A DNA stretch of 64,000 nucleotides from DATAEE01 sp963725145 (GCA_963725145.1 CAVRXL010000013.1:992001-1056000); one strand, 5' to 3'. Positions 25,487 to 36,005 are shown, numbered from the stretch's first letter. Numbers and translations are program-made. The notes: generated by a model from the letters alone, not told the origin.

Positions 25487-25879
25487 ATGAAGCAGAGCCG
25501 AAAAGCCAGGCGCACGGCGCGGCAACTGTTCCAGCTGTGTCTGGTCGACGGCCTGCTGGACGAGGGCCGCGTCCGGCAGGTCGCGCGGCGTGTCGCCGAA
25601 TCCAGGCGCCGAGGCGCCCTTCCCATCCTGTCCGGCTTTCAGCGCCTGGTGCGGCTCGAACGCGATCGGCATACAGCGGTCGTCGAGACCGCGGAGCCGC
25701 TCGCCGGCAGCGTGCGCGAAACCGTCCAGGCCGGCCTGACGCGCGTCTATGGGCGCGGGCTGGAAACGTCGTTCGGCCAGAACCCGGCGCTCATCGGTGG
25801 CATGCGCATAAAGGTCGGCAGTGACGTGTACGACGGCACCGTGCGGGCGAAGCTGGCCGCTCTCGCGGCGCGCTTGTGA
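25487..25879 (+). CDS. atpH: ATP synthase F1 subunit delta (short form)
   Basis: 130 residues against about 175-180 for typical delta/OSCP proteins. The N-terminal helical domain is reduced, but the C-terminal part (VQAGLTRVYGRGLETSFGQNPALIGGMRIKVGSDVYDGTVRAKLAAL) is clear and contains the GGMRIKVG signature that contacts subunit b. Position between atpF and atpA supports the call. Start ATG 25487, nine bases after the atpF stop. Confidence 0.85.
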   Translation: MKQSRKARRTARQLFQLCLVDGLLDEGRVRQVARRVAESRRRGALPILSGFQRLVRLERDRHTAVVETAEPLAGSVRETVQAGLTRVYGRGLETSFGQNPALIGGMRIKVGSDVYDGTVRAKLAALAARL

Positions 25880-25918
25880 GGTCGAGTCGTCCGGCAGCTC
25901 GTTGAGGTGAATAGGCAC

Positions 25919-27451
<1,533 letters not shown>

Positions 27452-27452
27452 G

Positions 27453-28319
27453 ATGGCCAGCCCCCGCGAGCTTCGCCGGCGGATCAAGTCGATCAGCGGC
27501 ACCGCGCAGATCACGAAGGCCATGCAGATGGTGGCCGCGTCGAAGATGCGCAAGGCGCAGCAGGCGGCGATTGCCACCCAGCCCTTCGCGCGACTTCTGT
27601 ACCGCATCCAGCGCAGCGCGACGACGCGCACCGTCGATTTCACCCATCCGCTCCTGGAAGCGCGCGAGGTCCGCAAGCGCGCGGTCATCCTGATCGCCGC
27701 CGACAAGGGTCTCTGCGGGGCGCTCAACACCAACGTCTTCCGCGTCGCGGCGCAGTTCGACCCGGCGTCCACGATCTTCATCACGGCCGGCCGCAAAGCC
27801 GCGCAGTTCGTCGCCCGCACCGGACGGAATCTGGCCGCCGAGTTCGCCTACGGCGATTCGCCGACGTTTCCCGAAGCGAGAGCCATCGCCGGCTTCGCCC
27901 GCGATCTCTTCCTGAAGGGCGAAGTGGATCAGGTCCGGATCGTCACGACCCGTTTCGTCAACACGCTCACGCAGGAGCCCGTATCCATCGAGTATTTGCC
28001 GGTGGGGGAAATCAAAGGCGTGAAGGTCGTCGGGGCGCAACCTGAGGAGGCCCTGGCGGCGGACACGGCCGAGACGCTGTTCGAGCCCAGCCCCGAGGCG
28101 CTTCTGGGCTACCTCCTCGGACACTATCTGAACATCTACGTCTACTACATCCTGCTGAATGCCAAAGCCAGCGAGCAGAGCGCGCGAATGGTGTCGATGA
28201 AGAACGCCACCGACAGCGCGGAGACCCTGATCGATGCCTTGACGCTGGAATACAACAAGCTGCGGCAGGGGAATATCACGAAGGAATTGCTGGAGATTGC
28301 GGGGGGGCAGGCCGAATGA
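27453..28319 (+). CDS. atpG: ATP synthase F1 subunit gamma
   Basis: 288-residue rotor shaft. The N-terminal coiled coil ELRRRIKSISGTAQITKAMQMVAASKMRKAQ and C-terminal SEQSARMVSMKNATDSAETLIDALTLEYNKLRQGNITKELLEI form the rotating axle. It starts one base after the atpA stop and overlaps atpD by four bases. Confidence 0.97.
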   Translation: MASPRELRRRIKSISGTAQITKAMQMVAASKMRKAQQAAIATQPFARLLYRIQRSATTRTVDFTHPLLEAREVRKRAVILIAADKGLCGALNTNVFRVAAQFDPASTIFITAGRKAAQFVARTGRNLAAEFAYGDSPTFPEARAIAGFARDLFLKGEVDQVRIVTTRFVNTLTQEPVSIEYLPVGEIKGVKVVGAQPEEALAADTAETLFEPSPEALLGYLLGHYLNIYVYYILLNAKASEQSARMVSMKNATDSAETLIDALTLEYNKLRQGNITKELLEIAGGQAE

Positions 28320-29719
28320 ACATCGGTAAAGTCGTTCAGGTCGTGGGGGCGGTGGTGGACGTCGAGTTTCCAGAAGCCCTCCCACCGATTTTCAACGCGC
28401 TGACCGTCGACTACACGGTCGCGCGCGAGCCGGTCAAGCTGACGCTCGAAGTGCAGCAGCACCTCGGCGACAAGTGGGTCCGGACGATCTCGATGGCCGG
28501 GACCGAGGGGCTCAAACGCGGCTTCGAGGTCAAGGACACCGGCGGCCCCATCTCCATGCCCGTAGGCGAAGGCGTGATGGGCCGCGTCTTCGACGTCACG
28601 GGCAATCCGGTCGACGAACGCGGACCGGTCAAGGCGGAGAAGTACTATCCGATCCATCGTCCACCGCCGCCGCTCGCAGACCAATCGACCTCTCCCCAGC
28701 TGCTCTCGACCGGCATCAAGGTGATCGATCTCATCTGCCCGTTCCTGAAGGGGGGCAAGGTCGGCGCGTTCGGCGGCGCGGGAGTCGGGAAGACCGTCGT
28801 CATCATGGAGCTGATCAACAACATCGCCAAGCTCCACGGCGGCGTGTCGGTGTTCGCCGGCGTCGGTGAGCGGACGCGCGAGGGGAACGATCTCTACCAC
28901 GAGATGTCCCAGGCAGGCGTCATCAACCAGAAGGACCTGGGAGCCTCGAAGATCGCGCTGGTGTACGGCCAGATGAACGAACCGCCGGGCGCGCGCCTCC
29001 GCGTGGCGCTCTCGGGCCTCGCGATCACCGAGTACTTCCGCGACGAGAAGAACCAGGATGTGTTGCTGTTCATCGACAACATCTTCCGGTTCTCTCAGGC
29101 CGGCTCGGAAGTGTCCGCGCTGCTCGGCCGCACGGCCAGCGCCGTCGGCTATCAGCCGACGCTCGCCGCTGAAATGGGCGTCCTTCAGGAGCGGATTACC
29201 TCCACCAAGAAAGGGTCGATCACCTCCTTCCAGGCGGTGTACGTCCCGGCCGACGACCTGACGGACCCGGCGCCGGCGACGACGTTCGCTCACCTGGATG
29301 CGACGATCGTCCTCGAGCGTTCGATCGCCGAGCTGGGGATCTATCCCGCCGTCGATCCGCTGGCGTCGACGTCGCGCGCCCTCGCGCCAGAGATTGTCGG
29401 CGAGGAGCACTACGACGTCGCGCGGCGCGTGCAGAAAGTGCTGCAGCGGTTCAAGGATCTGCAGGACATCATCGCGATCCTCGGGATGGACGAGCTGTCG
29501 CCGGAAGACAAGCTGACGGTGTATCGCGCGCGCAAGATCCAGCGGTTCCTGAGCCAGCCGTTCAGCTCGGCGCAGGTGTTCACCGGCCGCGAGGGCAGGC
29601 AGGTCGCGGTCGCCGACACCGTTCGCGGCTTCAAGGAGATCCTCGACGGCAAACACGACGCCGTGCCCGAAGGGAACTTCTACATGAAGGGCGGTATCGA
29701 GGAGATAGCGCAGGGTTAA
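28316..29719 (+). CDS. atpD: ATP synthase F1 subunit beta
   Basis: 467-residue catalytic subunit. Walker A GGAGVGKTVVIMELI (about 150-165), the catalytic GERTREGND, Walker B DVLLFIDNIFRFSQAG, and the ATP synthase signature PAVDPLASTSR are all present. The stop lies inside the first copy of an 18-bp tandem duplication that separates it from atpC. Confidence 0.98.
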   Translation: MNIGKVVQVVGAVVDVEFPEALPPIFNALTVDYTVAREPVKLTLEVQQHLGDKWVRTISMAGTEGLKRGFEVKDTGGPISMPVGEGVMGRVFDVTGNPVDERGPVKAEKYYPIHRPPPPLADQSTSPQLLSTGIKVIDLICPFLKGGKVGAFGGAGVGKTVVIMELINNIAKLHGGVSVFAGVGERTREGNDLYHEMSQAGVINQKDLGASKIALVYGQMNEPPGARLRVALSGLAITEYFRDEKNQDVLLFIDNIFRFSQAGSEVSALLGRTASAVGYQPTLAAEMGVLQERITSTKKGSITSFQAVYVPADDLTDPAPATTFAHLDATIVLERSIAELGIYPAVDPLASTSRALAPEIVGEEHYDVARRVQKVLQRFKDLQDIIAILGMDELSPEDKLTVYRARKIQRFLSQPFSSAQVFTGREGRQVAVADTVRGFKEILDGKHDAVPEGNFYMKGGIEEIAQG

Positions 29720-29742
29720 TTCGTAGCGCAGGGTTAATTCGT
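29707..29742 (+). repeat. 18-bp tandem duplication between atpD and atpC
   Basis: AGCGCAGGGTTAATTCGT occurs twice back to back; the first copy contains the atpD stop and the second leads straight into the atpC ATG at 29743. The duplication moves the atpC start 18 bases away from atpD and provides two AGGG ribosome-site candidates. Confidence 0.9.
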
Positions 29743-30153
29743 ATGCCCGACACCCTCAAGCTGGAAATCGTCACGCCGCAGGGGACCGTCTTCTCCGAGG
29801 ACGTCCACATGGTCACCCTGCCGGGCATCGAGGGAGAGCTCGGGGTGTATCCGCACCACGTCAGGCTCATCACGCAAATCGTGCCTGGCGGGATCACCGT
29901 CACCAAGGACGGACAGGATCGGTTGCTCGCGGTGGGCGAAGGGCTCGTGGAGATCACCGGCGACCGCGTGGCGATCGTCACCGACATGGCGGTTCCCGCC
30001 GAGCAGGTCGATGAAGCCAAAGTGGAGGAGGCGCGCCAGCGCGCCGCGGCCCGACTCCGCGAGAAGATCTCGGACGAGGAGGTCGCGTCGGTGAACGCCT
30101 CGCTCGCGCGCTCGCTGGCGCAACTGCACGTCAAGCGGCGCCGGAGAACGTGA
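29743..30153 (+). CDS. atpC: ATP synthase F1 subunit epsilon
   Basis: 136 residues: the N-terminal beta-sandwich (LKLEIVTPQGTVFSEDVHMVTLPGIEGELGVYPHH) and a C-terminal helical hairpin (about 85-136). The C-terminal helices can inhibit hydrolysis in this family. Its stop overlaps the GTG start of the SulP gene, so the operon continues past the ATP synthase. Confidence 0.95.
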   Translation: MPDTLKLEIVTPQGTVFSEDVHMVTLPGIEGELGVYPHHVRLITQIVPGGITVTKDGQDRLLAVGEGLVEITGDRVAIVTDMAVPAEQVDEAKVEEARQRAAARLREKISDEEVASVNASLARSLAQLHVKRRRRT

Positions 30154-31856
30154 CCGCGCGTACCTCGCTGGCGGCGCTGCCGGCCCTCCGGTGGCTGCCC
30201 GAATATCGGGCCGAGTGGCTGCGGCCTGATCTCATCGCCGGCCTCACGCTCGCCGCATACCTGCTGCCGGCGGGGATTGGAGACGCATCGCTTGCCGGCC
30301 TGGCCCCCGAGGCCGGCCTCTACGCCTGCCTCTTCTCCGGGCTCGTCTTCTGGATCTTCTGCAGCTCGAAGCACACGGTCGTGACCGTCACGTCGGCGCT
30401 CTCGCTGCTCGTCGGCGCATCGGTCGGCGAGTTGAGCGCCGGCGATCCTGCCCGGCATGCGGCCCTGGCGGCGTGCGTGACGCTGATGATCGCGGCGATT
30501 GCGATCGCGGCCTGGCTCGTGCGCGCCGGCAATGCGATCGGCTTTTTCTCCGAAACCGTGCTCGTCGGCTTCAAGGCGGGACTGGCGCTGTATCTCGCGA
30601 GCACCCAGCTTCCCAAGCTGTTTGGCTTCAAGGGCACGCACGGCGACTTCTGGGAGCGCTCGGGCTACTTCCTCGCGCATCTGGGCGAGACGCATCAGGC
30701 ATCCTTGTTGGTGGGAGTGGTTGCGTTGACCGTTCTCATTGCCGGCAAGCTTTGGCTCAAGAACCGGCCGGTGGCTTTCCTCGTCGTCGTCGCGGGCATG
30801 CTGGCGGCCCGGTTCCTGAGCCTCGAGGCACGGGGCGTGTCGCTGCTGGGCGAGGTGCCTCAAGGCCTGCCGTCGCTCGGCGTGCCGATTGTCAGCCGGC
30901 ACGATCTGAACGAGCTGCTGCCCATCGCGCTTGCGGGCTTCGTCCTCGCCGCGGTGGAGTCGTCCGCCATCGGCCGCATGTTCGGCCAGAAACACGGCCA
31001 TCGGTTCGACGCCAATCAGGAGCTCCTGGCCATCGGCGCGTCCAATCTCGCGGCGGGGATCGGCCGCGGATTTCCTGTGAGCGGCGGTATGTCGCAGTCG
31101 CTCGTGAACGAGAGCGCGGGCGCGCGCACGCCGCTGTCGGGACTGATCGCCGCCGCCTTCACGCTGTTCGTCGTGCTTTTTGCCTCGGGGCTGCTGCGGA
31201 ACCTGCCGCAGCCGGTGCTCGCCGCGATCGTACTCGCCGCGGTCATGAGCCTCGTGGACATCCGCGCCTTGCAGCACATCTGGAAGTTCAGCCGGGGCGA
31301 GTTCCTCGTGGCGATCGCGGCGCTCGTCGGCGTACTGGGATCGGGACCCGTCAACGGTGTGCTGCTCGGGGCCGCGATATCGATCGTGCTCCTGCTGCGC
31401 CAGGCCTCACGTCCGCGTGTAACCGAGCTGACGCGCGTCCCCGGAACGACCTATTACGCCGACCGTTCGCGTCAACCGGATAACGAACGCACGCCCGGCG
31501 TCCTGGTGGTCCGCTGCGAGTCGGCGCTTCTGTACTTCAACGTGGAGTTCGTGCGTGAGCGGCTGCTCGAGCTTCTGGGCGCGCGCACCGACGTGCGGCT
31601 CGTGGTGCTCTTCCTGGGCGCGGTGCCGAGAATCGACCTCGCCGGCGCGGAGCTCCTCGCCGAGCTGCACAAGACCTTCCGCGCTCGCGACATCGAGTTC
31701 CGGCTGGCCGAAGTGCACGGCGAGGTCCGAGAGGCGCTCAGGCGGATCGGCTTCGAATTGGAGTACGGTCCGCTCCAATCGGGACAAACCGTCAATCTCG
31801 TCGTGTCGGACTGGAAGGCGTCGACGCGTCCGCCGGACCGCAGCGCATCGCCGTGA
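30150..31856 (+). CDS. SulP/SLC26-family anion transporter with STAS domain
   Basis: 568-residue inner-membrane transporter with about 12 membrane segments and a C-terminal cytosolic STAS domain (about 430-555). Family features include AYLLPAGIGDASLAGLAPEAGLYA near the N-terminus and FPVSGGMSQSLVNESAGARTPLSGL. The family moves sulfate, bicarbonate or C4-dicarboxylates (E. coli DauA). Coupling to the ATP synthase operon and co-regulation with aspartate metabolism make a dicarboxylate or bicarbonate substrate attractive, but this is inference. GTG start, overlapping atpC. Confidence 0.85.
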   Translation: MTARTSLAALPALRWLPEYRAEWLRPDLIAGLTLAAYLLPAGIGDASLAGLAPEAGLYACLFSGLVFWIFCSSKHTVVTVTSALSLLVGASVGELSAGDPARHAALAACVTLMIAAIAIAAWLVRAGNAIGFFSETVLVGFKAGLALYLASTQLPKLFGFKGTHGDFWERSGYFLAHLGETHQASLLVGVVALTVLIAGKLWLKNRPVAFLVVVAGMLAARFLSLEARGVSLLGEVPQGLPSLGVPIVSRHDLNELLPIALAGFVLAAVESSAIGRMFGQKHGHRFDANQELLAIGASNLAAGIGRGFPVSGGMSQSLVNESAGARTPLSGLIAAAFTLFVVLFASGLLRNLPQPVLAAIVLAAVMSLVDIRALQHIWKFSRGEFLVAIAALVGVLGSGPVNGVLLGAAISIVLLLRQASRPRVTELTRVPGTTYYADRSRQPDNERTPGVLVVRCESALLYFNVEFVRERLLELLGARTDVRLVVLFLGAVPRIDLAGAELLAELHKTFRARDIEFRLAEVHGEVREALRRIGFELEYGPLQSGQTVNLVVSDWKASTRPPDRSASP

Positions 31857-32350
31857 GCTGGAATCGATGGCATCGCGGGAGCGTCACCGCGATTCTCGCG
31901 AGCCTCACGCTGCTCGTGTTCGTGCTGTCGGCGCCGGCGGCGCTCACTGACGCGTACGAACGGGGCGGCGTCTATCTTTTTTCGCGCGCCTTCCTCGAGG
32001 ACATCCCCCGAAGGCTCGCCGGCCCGGGCAAATTCCGATTCGTCGTGCAACCCCTCGTCGCGGTCATCCTGGGCGTCCGAAGCGGGCTGGCTGACGCGAA
32101 GGCGGGACTGCCGCCCTATCTGTCCGCCGTGCTGTTTCGTTCGAGTTTGCGCGGCGCGCTCGTGAGAAGCGCGTTCCAGACCGTGATCAACCTGCTGCTG
32201 ATGGGCATCCTCATGGATGCGATCTTCCAGCGGATGATTCTCGGCGTCTCGTATCCCGGAGCGGCGCTCGTCGTAGGCCCCGTGTTGATCATGCTTCCCT
32301 ATGCGCTGGCCCGAGCCGTCTCGAATCGCTGGGCTCGATCTACCAGCTGA
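31853..32350 (+). CDS. Membrane protein of unknown function
   Basis: 165 residues with three or four hydrophobic stretches: an N-terminal signal-anchor (VTAILASLTLLVFVLSAPAALT), one near FRFVVQPLVAVILGVRSGLADA, and two in the C-terminal half. The segment SGLADAKAGLPPYLSAVLF is suggestive of a membrane family I cannot name. The GTG overlaps the SulP stop by four bases, so it ends the ATP synthase operon. Its last 11 bases overlap the end of the convergent porin gene. Confidence 0.7.
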   Translation: MSWNRWHRGSVTAILASLTLLVFVLSAPAALTDAYERGGVYLFSRAFLEDIPRRLAGPGKFRFVVQPLVAVILGVRSGLADAKAGLPPYLSAVLFRSSLRGALVRSAFQTVINLLLMGILMDAIFQRMILGVSYPGAALVVGPVLIMLPYALARAVSNRWARSTS

Positions 32351-33443
32351 AAAACAGCGTCACGCGCGGAACCAGGTCGAATGCCGGTGTCGTGCCGTCC
32401 GGTCCCCGTCCGTACGTCGTCCACTCGACGTTCGGAATGAGGTGCACCGTCGGCGCAAGCGTTACGTCCACCGCCGCGTAGCCGAACAGCGAGCGGGCCG
32501 TGTCGGCAAACGGCATGTAGTCGATCGTCTCTCCATCCGGTATCGGGTCGAAGCTGCGGTCGACTCGACCCACGGCCGCCAGCTTCGAGGTCAGCTGGAC
32601 AGTCGCAAACGCGGACAGGAACTCGAGATCCAGATCGCCCCCCGAGTCGGAGGCGTCGCGACGCTTCTGCGAGCCGTACTCGAGAGACGCGCGCCAGGTC
32701 TTTTCCCGCCAGCCGGCAAACGCCGCGAGCGTCGAGATGTCTTGCCCGTCGGGTCGATCCTGCCAGTCGGCGTAGCCCTCGAGCGCGAGGCCGCCCTCGA
32801 AGCGATGGGCCAGCTGCGCCCGCACGGACTTGCTCCGGTCCACTTCGGATCCGTTTCCCGATCCGTTGCCCACCTGGACCGAGTAGCTCGTTCGCTCGGC
32901 GCCGCCGAGGCGGCCCTGCAGCAGAATGCCCAGGTCCCGCGAGGAGTCCCAGCGGTAGAGATCGACAGGCGTCTTCTCGATCGATCGGTAGCCCTGAAAG
33001 GCCTCAACGAACTCGATCTGTGGAGTCGAGGCCATGCCGAAGGTGAGCGCGTGCGACCCGCCCGTCCATTTGAGCCAGGCGTCTTTCAGGTACGGGGTAT
33101 TGACGCCGGTCGAGACGAAGTCGCCCTCGCTGTTCACCTCGAGCCGAACGCGCAAAGAGAACGCCTGCGTCAGCGTGTGGTCGTACGTGAAATAGACGCG
33201 CCGGAGCCAGAAGCCGTTCCGATCGACGAGCTCGTCGCGGTGATTCGCGGCGACATAGTAGTAGTCGCCGTAGACCAGGCCGCTAATCTTGAAGGCGGGC
33301 GTGTTGTCGGCGTCGGCCGCCTGCGCCGGCGGGGGGGCCGGCGCAGGAGACTGCGGCGCGGCTTGCGCGCCCGCCTGGCCGGACGTGGAAGCCGTCGCCA
33401 GGCTCAGATGGAGCGTGAGTAGCGCCGTGATCAGTGGTGTCAG
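32340..33443 (-). CDS. Outer-membrane porin-like beta-barrel protein, start codon unclear
   Basis: About 365 residues. Coding signal runs continuously to the stop of the preceding gene: a hydrophobic signal-like start (LITALLTLHLSLATAST), a Pro/Ala linker, then KISGLVYGDYYYVAANHRDELVDRNGFWLRRVYFTYDHTLTQAF and amphipathic strands to a terminal FFSW. No ATG, GTG or TTG is in frame before a TTG at 33155, which would remove signal and first strands. CTG at 33441-33443 (given here), or ATC at 33444-33446, follow GAGGGA at 11 and 8 bases. Either an unusual start is used or a base is missing. Second gene of a sigma54-driven operon. Confidence 0.6.
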   Translation of the reverse strand: MTPLITALLTLHLSLATASTSGQAGAQAAPQSPAPAPPPAQAADADNTPAFKISGLVYGDYYYVAANHRDELVDRNGFWLRRVYFTYDHTLTQAFSLRVRLEVNSEGDFVSTGVNTPYLKDAWLKWTGGSHALTFGMASTPQIEFVEAFQGYRSIEKTPVDLYRWDSSRDLGILLQGRLGGAERTSYSVQVGNGSGNGSEVDRSKSVRAQLAHRFEGGLALEGYADWQDRPDGQDISTLAAFAGWREKTWRASLEYGSQKRRDASDSGGDLDLEFLSAFATVQLTSKLAAVGRVDRSFDPIPDGETIDYMPFADTARSLFGYAAVDVTLAPTVHLIPNVEWTTYGRGPDGTTPAFDLVPRVTLFFSW

Positions 33444-33458
33444 GATGCTACTCGTCCC

Positions 33459-34166
33459 TCACGTCGACTTCTTCGGCTTGAAGGCGTCCTGGACCTGCTT
33501 CCGGATGTCCTTGTAGTTCTTCGACAACAGCTTTTCTTCGTCCTTGGTCAGGATTCTGAACGGCACGCGGACGAGACTCTTCTCGAACTTCACGTTGAGC
33601 CAGTGCTGGCCGTACTGAATCCCACCCGGCACCTGGAAGAAGATCCGGCCGACGCATCCGCGCGTGTTGCTGAGCTCGACCTCGTCGAACGCCATCTGGG
33701 GCGAGCCCACCTCGGCGAAGAAACCGATGCGGCACGCCCGTGACGCGCTCGGCGGAAAGTAGTTGATCGAGTCGCGCTGGACCTTCTCCCGATTCTGCAT
33801 CGCCCGCAGGTCCACCTTCAGGTACTCCGCGTTGGTCGCCATCGGAATGGTCTTGCCGTCCGGCGTTTCGAGCGACAGCGCGTCGCGTTTCAGCGTGTAG
33901 TTCGACACGCCATCGCGAACCGTGGTACCGAACTCCAGCAGCATCCACTCTTCGCCGATCGACAGGTTGGCGAGGCGATAGCCGAGAATGGCATAGCCTT
34001 CGTTGTTGTACGCGGCGCGCACGTACATCCCCTCGAGCGTCATGATCTCCGGCACGCCGGGCTTGGGGATCTGCACGGTCGGCTGTTGCCGCGTCCAGGC
34101 TGCGCCCGAGCCGGAGAATGCCACGAGAGCCACGGCCACAAGCGCCAGTGAACCGATCCTTTTCAT
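33459..34166 (-). CDS. Exported protein of unknown function
   Basis: 235 residues. ATG 34166 has an excellent ribosome site (AGGAGAGAGGAA) and begins a signal peptide (cleavage near SGAAWT). The mature protein looks globular with a beta-rich middle (GYAILGYRLANLSIGEEWMLLEFG, YTLKRDALSLETPDGKTIPM) and two cysteines (RACRIGFF, TRGCVGRI) that could form a disulfide; the C-terminus is a basic helix. I do not recognise the family. It is first in an operon with the porin and divergent from the amide/aspartate operon, sharing its enhancer. Confidence 0.75.
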   Translation of the reverse strand: MKRIGSLALVAVALVAFSGSGAAWTRQQPTVQIPKPGVPEIMTLEGMYVRAAYNNEGYAILGYRLANLSIGEEWMLLEFGTTVRDGVSNYTLKRDALSLETPDGKTIPMATNAEYLKVDLRAMQNREKVQRDSINYFPPSASRACRIGFFAEVGSPQMAFDEVELSNTRGCVGRIFFQVPGGIQYGQHWLNVKFEKSLVRVPFRILTKDEEKLLSKNYKDIRKQVQDAFKPKKST

Positions 34167-34202
34167 TTCCTCTCTCCTTAGCCCAGATCTGAATCGAATG
34201 TG

Positions 34203-34218
34203 AGCACCCGACATGCCA
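34203..34218 (-). promoter_or_regulatory. Predicted sigma54 promoter of the secreted protein/porin operon
   Basis: Minus strand reads TGGCATGTCGGGTGCT. Predicted transcription start is near 34192, 26 bases before the ATG at 34166, leaving room for the AGGAGAG site. The enhancer is exactly 87 bp upstream. Confidence 0.75.
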
Positions 34219-34304
34219 GACGCACGGCGGGCACGCGAACAGTCTAACCGGTTGCGTGTCGGGGAAATTGCGCGATCCTGGACGTCCCGTCGCGCGAGTG
34301 GGGC

Positions 34305-34339
34305 TGCCGCTGTACCGGAGGCACTCCGGAATATCGGAG
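34305..34339. promoter_or_regulatory. 35-bp tandem-palindrome enhancer element (copy 4)
   Basis: TGCCG-ctgtac-CGGAG, gca, CTCCG-GAATat-CGGAG; only the first left arm is degenerate. It is placed exactly midway, with 87-bp gaps, between two divergent sigma54 promoters. Confidence 0.78.
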
Positions 34340-34425
34340 GGCCAGCCGGGAGTCCGTAGCTGGGTCGCGCGAGGGACTCGTTCGCACTCAACGACTTGGA
34401 GGGCGTCGGTCGGACTGACCTTGCG

Positions 34426-34441
34426 TGGCACCGCGCGTGCT
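34426..34441 (+). promoter_or_regulatory. Predicted sigma54 promoter of the amide/aspartate operon
   Basis: TGGCACCGCGCGTGCT matches the -24/-12 consensus. Predicted transcription start is near 34452, only three bases before the ATG at 34455, so the first gene may be translated from a nearly leaderless mRNA. Confidence 0.78.
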
Positions 34442-34454
34442 GAGCGCAGAGCAG

Positions 34455-36005
34455 ATGACTGACTGCTCGCGCGTCCGGGCCGCCGCCAGCCTGCTGTTCC
34501 TGTTGTCGAGTTTCTCGATCAGTGCGCAAGAGACGCCGGCGCCGCAGACGGGGGGCAGCGCTGCCCCCACGGCCCAGGCCGCCGCGCAGCTGGCACCGGT
34601 CTCCATTTTGTGCGCGTCGAAGCCCGGAGAACGCACGAACTGCGCGGCCGACACCTCGGCGGGCGTCGTGCTGAAGCGCTCGACCGGCGAGGCACCGTGT
34701 CTGCTCGGACGGACGTGGGGCTACGACCAGGCGAACGTCTGGGTCTCCGACGGCTGCAGCGGCGAGTTCATCACCGGCCAGGCCGCGCAACCGGAGACGA
34801 CGAAGCCGAAGCCGCTTCAGTACATTCCCAACGCCGGGTTCCTGCTCGTCGACGGCGAGAAGGGCCAGATCTATTTTCGGCTCTTCAGCTATGCGCGGTA
34901 TCTGAACCAGCGGAATCTGGATGAGACGTATGTCGACGCGTTCGGCAACACACACACCATAGATCGGCGTCAGGACATCCAGCTGCAGAAGTTCTTCGCG
35001 CCATTCTCGGGGTGGTTTCTCACACCGAAGTTTCGCTATTACCTCTATGTCTGGTCGGCGAACACGTCGCAGGGCGATCCGGCCCAGGTCGTCGGCGCCG
35101 GCAACCTGACATGGAGCTTCAACAGGTTTGTCAGCGTCGGTGCCGGCATCACGTCCCTGCCTTCCACACGGAGCACGGAAGGTCAATTCCCGTACTGGTT
35201 GGGCGTCGACGATCGCCTGATCGCCGACGAGTTCTTCAGAGGCTCGTACACGTCTGGCGTGTGGATCAAGGGAGAGTTCAAGACAGAGCTCAAGTATTTC
35301 GTGATGTTCGGGAACAACCTGAGCACGCTCGGCGTGAGCGCCGCGCAGATCGACAACAAGCTGGATACGCAGTCCTACTCCGTTCAGTGGCTGCCCACCA
35401 CGGGCGAGTTCGGCCTGTGGAACACGTTCGGCGACTACGACGATCACCAGAAGGTCGCCACGCGGGTCGGCCTGCACTACACCCACAGCCTCGAGGAGCG
35501 ACAGAGCCAGCCGGGGACCGAAGGAATCGAGAACAGCCAGATCCGGTTGTCCGACGGCAGCATCATCTTCACCCCCAACCTCTTTGGCGAGGGCATCACC
35601 GTCAACGAGGTCGATTACAACATGGTGAGCATCGACGCCGGCGTCAAGTACAAGGGCATCTCGCTCGAGGGCGAATTGTACTGGCGCTGGTTGAGGAACT
35701 TCACCGGCATCAACACCGGCGGCATTCCGAACATCGACGACACCGGCTATCAGCTGCAGGCGTCGGCGATGGTCGTTCCCAGGATCCTTCAGGTATACGG
35801 CGGTGCCTCGCAGGTATACGGCGACTTCGGCGATCCGTGGGAAGTGCGCGGCGGCGCGAACTGGTACTTCATGAAGGAGCGCGGCCTGCGACTCAACGGC
35901 GAATTGATGTACGTGGACGGTGCTCCCGTTGGGTACACGGCCTATCCCTATGCGGTCGGCGCCAAAGGGCCGGTGTTCCACGTCAACCTGGAGATGAATT
36001 TCTGA
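34455..36005 (+). CDS. Outer-membrane beta-barrel protein with DUF3011 domain
   Basis: 516 residues. Signal peptide (cleavage near SISAQE), then a cysteine-rich DUF3011-like domain (about 50-110; ILCASKPGERTNCAAD, TWGYDQANVWVSDGCSGEF), then a 16-strand-like barrel resembling phosphate-selective porins, ending with the outer-membrane signature ENLEMNF-type aromatic C-terminus (NLEMNF). ATG 34455 is the only sensible start for the signal peptide. It heads a nine-gene operon and probably lets substrates through the outer membrane; the stop overlaps the next start. Confidence 0.75.
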   Translation: MTDCSRVRAAASLLFLLSSFSISAQETPAPQTGGSAAPTAQAAAQLAPVSILCASKPGERTNCAADTSAGVVLKRSTGEAPCLLGRTWGYDQANVWVSDGCSGEFITGQAAQPETTKPKPLQYIPNAGFLLVDGEKGQIYFRLFSYARYLNQRNLDETYVDAFGNTHTIDRRQDIQLQKFFAPFSGWFLTPKFRYYLYVWSANTSQGDPAQVVGAGNLTWSFNRFVSVGAGITSLPSTRSTEGQFPYWLGVDDRLIADEFFRGSYTSGVWIKGEFKTELKYFVMFGNNLSTLGVSAAQIDNKLDTQSYSVQWLPTTGEFGLWNTFGDYDDHQKVATRVGLHYTHSLEERQSQPGTEGIENSQIRLSDGSIIFTPNLFGEGITVNEVDYNMVSIDAGVKYKGISLEGELYWRWLRNFTGINTGGIPNIDDTGYQLQASAMVVPRILQVYGGASQVYGDFGDPWEVRGGANWYFMKERGLRLNGELMYVDGAPVGYTAYPYAVGAKGPVFHVNLEMNF

